NCBI GenBank assembly: GCA_900314595.1
Contig: OMVW01000024.1
Location: 1-24,945 of the forward strand
DNA length: 24,945 nt
From: an uncultured Dialister sp.
GTDB taxonomy: Bacteria; Bacillota; Negativicutes; Veillonellales; Dialisteraceae
Reading direction: 5' to 3'
Shown piece by piece: positions 19,570 to 24,945 of the stretch. Made by a program: the position numbers and the translations under genes. Under the pieces are notes generated by a model. It was given only the letters and a program-made list of their open reading frames with translations, was not told the origin of the DNA and made no database searches. The first letter of the stretch is position 1; each line of letters starts with the position of its first letter.

Positions 19570-20847
19570 ATGGCGGAATTGGAATATAAACCGAGGTATA
19601 TGGACCATCTGTTGGAAGAAATGCTTGATACAGCCGGCGCTGTCTGCATTGAAGGACCGAAATGGGTGGGAAAAACCTGGACTGGTCTTAAGCATAGTAA
19701 AAGCAGTTTGTTTTTGGGCGATCCATCCGGGAATTTCCAAAACAGACATCTGGCGAGTCTGGATATTTCCTGGGCCTTAAAGGGAAATGTCCCAAGGCTC
19801 GTCGATGAGTGGCAGGAACTTCCGCCTTTATGGGATGCTGTGCGTTATGTTGTGGATCAAAGAGGGGCCAGAGGACAGTTTATTTTGACCGGGTCAGCCA
19901 CTCCACGGAGAAAGGGCATTCTTCATAGTGGCGCCGGACGTATCGTGACTCTTCATATGAGGCCCATGTCTCTATATGAATCGGGTGATTCTACCGGAGA
20001 TGTATCATTGCAGCAAATCTGCAAGGGGAATGCCGGCTCTCCAAAGATAACCGGTGACGTGTCATTGCATGATCTGGCTCAATTGATCATCCGGGGAGGG
20101 TGGCCGGGGAATCTTGGCACCCCATCTAAAAATGCCGGCGTAATACCCGCAAACTACATCAAAGCGGTTTTGAATCAGGATGTTCAAAGAATTGATGATA
20201 CCAGAAGGGATATGAAGAAAATCCGTCTTCTGCTCAGGTCGCTGGCAAGAAATGAAAGCACTACCGCAAGCAATAGAAGTCTTCGCAGAGATATACAGGA
20301 AATGGATGGGGAAAATGTAGAAGAAAAGACGCTTGCCCTGTATCTTGAAATACTGGACCGGTTATTCCTGACAGATAATCAACTTCCATTTGCTCCATCG
20401 GTTCGTTCTTCCATTCGTATCAAACAATCAGAAAAAAGGCATCTCGCCGATCCCTCCCTGGCTGCTGCCATTCTGGGGCTGAACCCGGAAAAGCTCATCG
20501 GAGACCTGGAGACTTTCGGATTCCTTTTCGAGGCACTTTGTGAAAGAGATCTTCGCATTTATGCGGAAAGCTTCGGGGGCAGGCTTTATCACTACCAGGA
20601 TTATAAAAATCAGGAAATCGATGCAGTTATCGAAATGCCGGATAGTTCCTGGGCGGCAGTTGAAATCAAGCTGGGAGCGAACCAGATCGATTCGGCCGCT
20701 GCCCATTTGCTGAAAATCAAAGGAAATATAGAATCAGCAGGAGGAAAGGGACCATCCTCCCTCATTGTGCTTTGTGGTTTATCAGCAGCTGCCTATCAAA
20801 GGCCGGATGGGGTTTATGTAGTACCTTTGACTGCACTCAAAGCATAA
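19570..20847 (+). CDS. DUF4143-type AAA ATPase C
   Basis: A 425-residue member of the same broad family from a different branch. Walker A is GPKWVGKT (29-36), Walker B is the shorter PRLVDEWQEL, and FILTGSATPRR follows. The C-terminal DUF4143 domain here keeps an intact nuclease-like pattern: NQEIDAVIEM with WAAVEIKLGAN, giving the D...ExK residues that ATPases A and B lack. AAGGAGG (19557-19563) lies 6 bases before ATG 19570. It stands alone, preceded by the 4 x 23 bp array; no terminator is visible after it. Whether the ExK pattern means cleavage or only nucleic-acid binding is not known. Confidence 0.88.
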   Translation: MAELEYKPRYMDHLLEEMLDTAGAVCIEGPKWVGKTWTGLKHSKSSLFLGDPSGNFQNRHLASLDISWALKGNVPRLVDEWQELPPLWDAVRYVVDQRGARGQFILTGSATPRRKGILHSGAGRIVTLHMRPMSLYESGDSTGDVSLQQICKGNAGSPKITGDVSLHDLAQLIIRGGWPGNLGTPSKNAGVIPANYIKAVLNQDVQRIDDTRRDMKKIRLLLRSLARNESTTASNRSLRRDIQEMDGENVEEKTLALYLEILDRLFLTDNQLPFAPSVRSSIRIKQSEKRHLADPSLAAAILGLNPEKLIGDLETFGFLFEALCERDLRIYAESFGGRLYHYQDYKNQEIDAVIEMPDSSWAAVEIKLGANQIDSAAAHLLKIKGNIESAGGKGPSSLIVLCGLSAAAYQRPDGVYVVPLTALKA

Positions 20848-20964
20848 ATGATTTTCTACGGAAATCCTTTGCACAGTCAAGCTCAGTAAACCTCGTGGGA
20901 TTTCCTGTTACCTGCTTAGGAATACAGGATGGCAGCAATTTGCTGGATTTTGCCAAATACAGAT

Positions 20965-21059
20965 TATTTCAACCCCGCCTGTGCAAAGACCCCATATAAA
21001 CTATGCCGCATCAGCGGCATACCTTCCCGCAATCCGCAATCCGAAATCCCCAATCCGAT
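20965..21059 (-). repeat. Dispersed hairpin element, class I, copy 7
   Basis: Minus strand: stutter GGATTGGGGATTTCGGATTG, then GGATTGCGGGAAGGT. The stem TATGCCGC / GCGGCATA (plus 21002-21009 and 21014-21021) has loop TGAT; the tail is TATATGGGGTCTTTGCACAG. It fills the gap between ATPase C and rarA. Confidence 0.8.
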
Positions 21060-21127
21060 TTAAACAGGATTTTTATTCTCGCAGTTTCCTATCTTTATAT
21101 AGTTATTCCATACACAAGGTGATTCCT

Positions 21128-22453
21128 ATGGAAGAAAATTCTCTTTTTGCCCGGACCGTCCCCCAGCCGCTGGCTTCCCGCCTCAGGCCGCAGTCCCTCG
21201 ATGAATATGTGGGCCAGACCCATCTCCTGGGACCGGGGAAAGTGCTGCGCCGCATGATTGAAAGCGACAATATTTCCTCCATGATTTTCTGGGGGCCGCC
21301 GGGCGTGGGCAAGACTACTCTTGCCCGAATCATCGCCAATCATACGAAATCTTCCTTCATCGACTTTTCCGCGGTAAACAGCTCTATCAAGGACATCCGG
21401 GGAGTGATGAACGAGGCTGAGCGGAACAGGCAGTATGGCATGCGGACCATCGTCTTTGTGGACGAAATCCACCGCTTCAATAAATCCCAGCAGGATGCAT
21501 TCCTGCCATTCGTGGAAAAAGGAAGCATCATCCTCATCGGGGCGACTACGGAAAATCCATCCTTTGAAATCAATAACGCTCTTCTCTCCCGATGCAAAGT
21601 CTTCGTGCTGAAAGCACTGACGGAAGAGGACCTCACGTCACTCCTCCGCCGGGCCCTCAGTGACAGGCGGGGCTTCGGGGATGAAAAAATTTCCATCACT
21701 CCCGATATGATCCGGGCTATCGCCATCTTTGCCAATGGAGATGCCAGGACCGCCCTTTCCACACTGGAAATGGTGGTGCTCAATGGAAATATCGGTCAAG
21801 ACGGAACTATCGAAGTGACGGAGGAAACTCTGGAGCAGTGCACGTCGAAGAAATCCCTTCTCTACGATAAAAATGGAGAGGAACATTACAATATCATTTC
21901 CGCCCTTCATAAATCCATGAGAAATTCCGACCCCGATGCAGCGGTCTACTGGCTGGCGAGGATGCTCGAAGGGGGAGAAGACCCCTTGTACGTGGCTAGA
22001 AGGGTGGTCCGCTTTGCCAGCGAAGACATAGGACTTGCGGACCCCCAGGCACTGGAAGTGGCAGTTTCCGCCTACCAGGCCTGCCATTTCATCGGCATGC
22101 CCGAATGCAGCGCAAATCTTTCTGAAGCAGTCATCTATATGAGCCTCGCCCCGAAATCCAATGCGGCCTATGTGGCCTATGAATCGGCCAAACGGGATGC
22201 AGCGAAACATCTGGCTGAACCAGTGCCCCTGAATATAAGAAACGGAGTCACAAAACTCATGAAAAATCTGGGCTATGGCAAAGGGTACCAGTATGCCCAC
22301 GATACGGAAGAAAAGCTGACCTCCATGCAGTGCCTCCCCGATTCCCTCCTGGGGAGGGAATATTATCAGCCCGCCGGTATGGGCCTCGAATCGACGCTGA
22401 AAGAACGGCTGGCGAGGATTAAACAGTGGAAAAAAGAGCATGAAGGGAAGTAG
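21128..22453 (+). CDS. rarA: Replication-associated recombination protein A, AAA+ ATPase
   Basis: A 441-residue RarA/MgsA (WRNIP1-type) clamp-loader-like AAA+ ATPase acting at stalled replication forks. It has the family N-terminus LASRLRPQSLDEYVGQ, Walker A GPPGVGKTT (56-64), Walker B IVFVDEIHRF, sensor 1 GATTENPSFE and arginine finger region ALLSRC. The C-terminal tetramerisation part follows, with SLLYDKNGEEHYNIISALHK, RMLEGGEDPLYVARR and the typical ending region with YGKGYQYAHD. AAGGTGA (21116-21122) lies 5 bases before ATG 21128; the longer frame to 20981 runs through a hairpin element. Length and all motifs are normal. It is a single gene. Confidence 0.95.
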   Translation: MEENSLFARTVPQPLASRLRPQSLDEYVGQTHLLGPGKVLRRMIESDNISSMIFWGPPGVGKTTLARIIANHTKSSFIDFSAVNSSIKDIRGVMNEAERNRQYGMRTIVFVDEIHRFNKSQQDAFLPFVEKGSIILIGATTENPSFEINNALLSRCKVFVLKALTEEDLTSLLRRALSDRRGFGDEKISITPDMIRAIAIFANGDARTALSTLEMVVLNGNIGQDGTIEVTEETLEQCTSKKSLLYDKNGEEHYNIISALHKSMRNSDPDAAVYWLARMLEGGEDPLYVARRVVRFASEDIGLADPQALEVAVSAYQACHFIGMPECSANLSEAVIYMSLAPKSNAAYVAYESAKRDAAKHLAEPVPLNIRNGVTKLMKNLGYGKGYQYAHDTEEKLTSMQCLPDSLLGREYYQPAGMGLESTLKERLARIKQWKKEHEGK

Positions 22454-22479
22454 GTCTTAGTGGCTGGCGGATAAAAAAC

Positions 22480-22552
22480 GGATTGGGGATTGCGGATTGG
22501 GGATTGCGGGAAGGTGGCCGCATCAAATTCTTGAAGCGGCCGAGTATATAAG
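22480..22552 (+). repeat. Dispersed hairpin element, class II, after rarA
   Basis: The stutter GATTGGGGATTGCGGATTGG and another GGATTGCGG lead to GGGAAGGTG. The stem GGCCGC (22516-22521) / GCGGCC (22536-22541) holds a 14-base loop containing AAATTCTTGA. There is no T-run. Confidence 0.7.
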
Positions 22553-22658
22553 GCCTATGGCCCGCAGGTAAGCAGAAGACGGATTGGGGATTGCGGGTAG
22601 GATATGGTTCACTTCGTGAACCAATTGATATAGTGCGCTTCGCGCACGGCCTTTGGCC
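22552..22658. repeat. Run of short hairpins with 3-base loops
   Basis: Four small hairpins occur in about 100 bases: GGCC-TAT-GGCC (22552-22562), GGTTCAC-TTC-GTGAACC (22606-22622), GTGCGC-TTC-GCGCAC (22633-22647) and GGCC-TTT-GGCC (22648-22658). The last two touch. Function unknown. No credible gene lies in 22454-22979. Confidence 0.7.
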
Positions 22659-22716
22659 CGCAAAAGTGCTGAAAGGGATTGTGTCCAGGCGGTGGCTCTA
22701 CATGAGCGGCCTGGTC

Positions 22717-22788
22717 CTGTATTCCCGGCCGCACCGGGACCTGTATTTCCAAACGAGAGACTATCTGTATTCCCGGCCCCGCGCGGCA
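22717..22788. repeat. Three-unit array with exact 24-bp period
   Basis: CTGTATT(C/T)CC starts at 22717, 22741 and 22765, exactly 24 bp apart. Two units continue CCCGGCC. Because 24 is a multiple of three, open frames run through it, but none has a start with a ribosome binding site. Confidence 0.75.
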
Positions 22789-22882
22789 AACGGAGAAAGC
22801 GCAGCGTTTTTCTCTGGCGGACAGTGGTTGGCTGACGTGTGTATTTCTAAGCACTAAAAACTAAGCACTACCAACTTCACTT

Positions 22883-22923
22883 CTATTCCGCAAAAACAAA
22901 AAATTTTCAATTTTGCGGAATAG
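22883..22923. promoter_or_regulatory. Long palindrome upstream of the MmcQ/EVE-type gene
   Basis: CTATTCCGCAAAA (22883-22895) and TTTTGCGGAATAG (22911-22923) are perfect 13-bp arms around an AT-rich 15-base centre. Its size and style (GC-containing ends, A-run towards the centre) resemble the palindromes before ATPase A, but there is one copy and the following gene is different. Confidence 0.7.
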
Positions 22924-22979
22924 AGGTGTTCCTAAAAATAAATCATATACAACATGTAGTCGTGAAATGAGTGATTTCC

Positions 22980-24041
22980 ATGATTGACATCGAAAGTAAA
23001 ACCTTCCACCGTCATCACCCGGATTTTGGGAAGCTTCTTTCTTTCGGATTTGTGAAGGAAGAGGGCGGACTGGCCCTCCGGCGGGAATTTATGGATGGGG
23101 ATTTTTATGCGCTCCTCCATATTTCCAATGAAGGAAAAATAGAGGGAAAAGTTTTTGAAACTTTTTCCGGCGAAGAATATAGAAATATCCGCATCGAAAC
23201 CATGGATGGGGCCTTTGTGTCCGAAGTGAGAGAAAAGTACTGTGAGCTTCTGGAGGAAATCCGGGAGAAATGCTTCGAAGAAGACGTTTTCACCGAGCCC
23301 CAGGCGAACCGGCTTGCCGCATGGATTCAGAAAACTTATGGGGTGAAAGTGGAATTCCCCTGGGAAAAGCTGGAAGAATACGGAGTCTTCCGCCACCCGG
23401 AAAGTGACAAATGGTTCGGCATCGTCATGTACCTTCCGCGGAATAAAGTGACGGAAGGGGAAGGAAATACAGATATTATCAATAGTAAGCTCAGCCCCGA
23501 AACGATGAAAAAGTCGCTTGAAATGGACGGCATATTTCCTGCTTACCACATGAATAAGAAATACTGGGTGAGTATCCTTTTGGACGAAACGGTATCTGAT
23601 GAAACGCTCTATTCCCTCCTATCCGAAAGCTATCGTCTCGTCAGCGGGCGGAAGGGGAGGGTGGCAAAGGCTGTCCCTGCAGAGGAAGGCCCTGAAATCT
23701 GGCTCATCCCGGCCAACTACTACTATTTCGACGTAGGCGCCGCCTTCCGGGCCTGGCCGGAAATCTCCTGGCACCAGCGGACCCATGTGAAAAAGGGGGA
23801 TCTGGTCTACATCTACATCAGTAAGCCCGTGGCAGCCGTCTGTTACAAATGTATGGTCACAGAAACTGACATCCCCTGCGACCGCGAAGGCCATGGGAAG
23901 CAGAAAGTAACAAAAGAAATGAAAATCCGTCTCCTTCAGACCTTCAATCCTGCGAAATATCCGAAATCCTGGCTCATAGAGCAGGGAATCGTCAACGTGA
24001 GAAGCGCCATTAAAGTGACGGGACGGGTGGAGTTTGAATAG
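22980..24041 (+). CDS. MmcQ/YjbR-like protein with C-terminal EVE-like domain
   Basis: A 353-residue two-part protein. The centre (about residues 110-230) looks like an MmcQ/YjbR (DUF419) domain, with AWIQKTYGVKVEFPWEKLEE, FRHPESDKWFGIVMYLPRN and a YHMNKKYWVSILLDETVSDE segment. The C-terminal 120 residues resemble a PUA-like EVE domain: IWLIPANYYYFDVGAAF, KKGDLVYIYISKPVAAVCYK and a GRVEFE end. EVE domains bind modified bases, and YjbR-like folds are thought to bind DNA, so a nucleic-acid role is likely, but the combination is not assigned. I prefer ATG 22980 to GTG 22971; both lack a strong ribosome binding site. It is a single gene behind a long palindrome. No cloned partner gene follows within the window. 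Confidence 0.72.
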   Translation: MIDIESKTFHRHHPDFGKLLSFGFVKEEGGLALRREFMDGDFYALLHISNEGKIEGKVFETFSGEEYRNIRIETMDGAFVSEVREKYCELLEEIREKCFEEDVFTEPQANRLAAWIQKTYGVKVEFPWEKLEEYGVFRHPESDKWFGIVMYLPRNKVTEGEGNTDIINSKLSPETMKKSLEMDGIFPAYHMNKKYWVSILLDETVSDETLYSLLSESYRLVSGRKGRVAKAVPAEEGPEIWLIPANYYYFDVGAAFRAWPEISWHQRTHVKKGDLVYIYISKPVAAVCYKCMVTETDIPCDREGHGKQKVTKEMKIRLLQTFNPAKYPKSWLIEQGIVNVRSAIKVTGRVEFE

Positions 24042-24080
24042 TTCAGAAGCCCCTAGCTGTCATTATGATGAGCAGCTTTT

Positions 24081-24190
24081 GAATCGGGATTGTCGGGGCT
24101 ATCGGGGTGATCGGGGCGGTCGGGAAGGTGTGCCGCTGATGCGGCACGAGTATATATGGGGGATCTGCACAGGCGAGGATGAAAAGCTCG
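24081..24190 (+). repeat. Dispersed hairpin element, class I, copy 8
   Basis: The stutter of GGGGNTATCGGGG/TGATCGGGG units leads to GGGAAGGTG. The stem GTGCCGC (24130-24136) / GCGGCAC (24141-24147) has loop TGAT; the tail is TATATATGGGGGATCTGCAC, AGGCGAGGATGAAAA. Confidence 0.85.
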
Positions 24191-24277
24191 TTTTTCGTAT
24201 TGAGGATTCTGCGGCAAGAGGGCGGATGAAAATCGCGGCAGAAACTTACATGTCGATGCAGGCGCAAATGATTCCAT

Positions 24278-24350
24278 GCGTCCCTCCCGCGTCCGGGAGG
24301 GTGCCCGAAGGGCAGGAGGGGCGTACGATCTTGCAAGTCGGAAATGAAGG
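24278..24350 (+). repeat. GTAC module, copy 5
   Basis: CCCTCCC...GGGAGGG, then GTGCCCGAAGGGCAGGAGG and GGCGTACGATCTTGCAAGTC, followed by GGAAATGAAGG. It sits between two class I elements. Confidence 0.65.
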
Positions 24351-24354
24351 AAAG

Positions 24355-24466
24355 GATTCATGCGTAACGTAGTGATTTCGGAGTCAATTGTCAGATCATA
24401 TGGCCTGAGCCAGTTACGGTATTCGTGGGTTAGCCTCACCACGGCGAGCTCCGGAGATGTCTAGCC
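24355..24466 (+). repeat. Linker repeat L, copy 3
   Basis: TTCATGCGTAACG, TTGTCAGATCATATGG, then ACGGTATTCGTGGGTTAGCC and CACGGCGAGC. It aligns in order with 430-540 and, for its last part, with 140-190. Confidence 0.6.
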
Positions 24467-24549
24467 CGAAATTTCGTGGTTCGTGAAGGTGTGCCGCTGA
24501 TGCGGCACGAGTATATATGGGAAATGAACTCAGACGAGTTTGAAAAGCC
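24467..24549 (+). repeat. Dispersed hairpin element, class I, copy 9
   Basis: A short TTCGTG stutter leads to GAAGGTG. The stem GTGCCGC (24491-24497) / GCGGCAC (24502-24508) has loop TGAT; the tail TATATATGGGAAATGAACTC is diverged, then GTTTGAAAAG. Confidence 0.8.
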
Positions 24550-24639
24550 CGCACAAGCCCCCAATCACCTGCCGCCTGGCCATGGGGGTGAAAATTTTAG
24601 CTCATTTTGTCAGCCTTAAGGGGATGAAGGTAATTCCAC

Positions 24640-24862
24640 TAACTTATTAACCCCAATGGACAGTTTCTTCGAATTTATAAGTTCCCGGCTGTCCACCCGA
24701 TTAACCATTAACCCTTATGTACAGCTTTCCACATTTATGAATTCCCGGTTGCCCACCTGCTTGTCCATTACCTGTTTAAAACTATCCTGCGTAACAGGTT
24801 TTCCATCCTGAAGCCGGCCCGCTGCTAACTGCGAACTGTTAACTGATAACTCAAACTTCGCA
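24640..24862 (+). repeat. TTAACC/TCCAC repeat, copy 2 (with an internal duplication)
   Basis: The unit TTAACCNNNATGNACAG...TCCAC or CCCAC occurs twice (from 24646 and from 24704), each with two TCCAC-like cores about 27 bp apart. TTTTCC, AAGCCGGC and an AACTGNTAACTG stutter follow. The order is that of 12930-13095. Confidence 0.7.
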
Positions 24863-24945
24863 GTTAACAATCTTGTGTTTTCCTAGATAATATCGGTCTT
24901 TTTCTAAAAAAGAATAGCAAGGGCCTTCCGTTTTAGGTAAAATTA

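Larger units (their letters stand above)
24042..24945. other. Gene-free repeat block at the right edge
   Basis: It holds two class I elements (24081-24190, 24467-24549), a GTAC module, a linker L copy, and a TTAACC/TCCAC repeat. The last 80 bases are AT-rich and contain a possible -10 (TAAAAT near 24937-24942), perhaps the promoter region of a gene beyond the window. Open frames here pass through hairpins and are not credible genes. Confidence 0.7.

Noticed and set aside
22523..22857. Overlapping frames of 80-90 codons on both strands with GNTG-like repeats
   Set aside because: They follow from the 24-bp array and hairpins. No start codon has a ribosome binding site.
24034..24372. 112-codon plus-strand frame
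   Set aside because: It overlaps the end of the EVE-type gene and runs through a class I hairpin element and a GTAC module. Other copies of these repeats do not keep one common frame.
191..24549. Insertion sequences or MITEs
   Set aside because: No terminal inverted repeats, target duplications or transposase could be seen. The elements are better described as REP-like composites until ends are defined.

Overview
The window reads as a chromosomal segment of a low-to-mid GC Firmicute-type bacterium, most likely a Negativicute such as Dialister. This rests on AGGAGG-type ribosome binding sites, a T-box leader, the gene families present and very repeat-rich intergenic DNA. The genus is an inference from familiarity, not from a search. 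I recognise 16 intact protein genes and two broken ones. There are no rRNA or tRNA genes, no CRISPR array and no transposase.

Layout. 1-1328: window edge with a strong terminator, then about 1.25 kb of stacked repeats. 1329-4681: a tight three-gene nitrogenase-like operon (NifH-like ATPase, NifD-like and NifK-like subunits) with no cofactor-assembly genes. 5001-6254: first DUF4143-type ATPase (A), preceded by two long palindromes. 6388-6475: a 3 x 32 bp operator-like array with no ATPase behind it. 6542-8162: promoter, partly duplicated T-box leader, orphan branched-chain amino-acid binding lipoprotein and terminator. 8540-12691: DUF6125-type protein (-), L-asparaginase, autoregulated-looking MerR regulator, HI0074-type HEPN protein (-) and a wrecked NADPH-dependent FMN reductase (-). 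13138-15630: UvrA-like ABC ATPase. 15666-17507: second DUF4143 ATPase (B), framed on both sides by the same block of 68-bp tandem repeats, terminator and 39-bp-period palindromes. 17622-19119: flavodoxin without its expected export signal, a gene fragment (-) and a C_GCAxxG_C_C protein (-). 19466-20847: third DUF4143 ATPase (C) behind a 4 x 23 bp array. 21128-22453: rarA. 22980-24041: MmcQ/YjbR-like plus EVE-like protein. 24042-24945: repeats only.

Two systems stand out. First, each of the three DUF4143 ATPase genes has its own private set of exactly spaced AT-rich repeats, mostly palindromes, running up to its ribosome binding site. The sequence and period differ for each gene (72, 39 and 23 bp), and two further arrays are orphaned next to ATPases A and B. 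This looks like an ATPase/operator (or iteron) unit that diversifies as a pair and can be lost or duplicated. Second, about 20 intergenic copies of one modular element share a 5' 'stutter' of 7-9 bp near-repeats, then GAAGGTG, then a GC-rich hairpin. Stem sequences vary but stay paired, while the loops are conserved. Class I has a TGAT loop and a conserved TATATGGGG...TGCACAGGCGG tail; class II has an AAATTCATGA-like loop and often a T-run, so it can act as a terminator. No copy lies inside an intact gene.

The genes do not form one pathway. Nitrogen and sulfur or redox themes recur (nitrogenase-like proteins, asparaginase, amino-acid binding protein under T-box control, flavodoxin, C_GCAxxG_C_C protein), but only the nitrogenase-like trio is clearly an operon.
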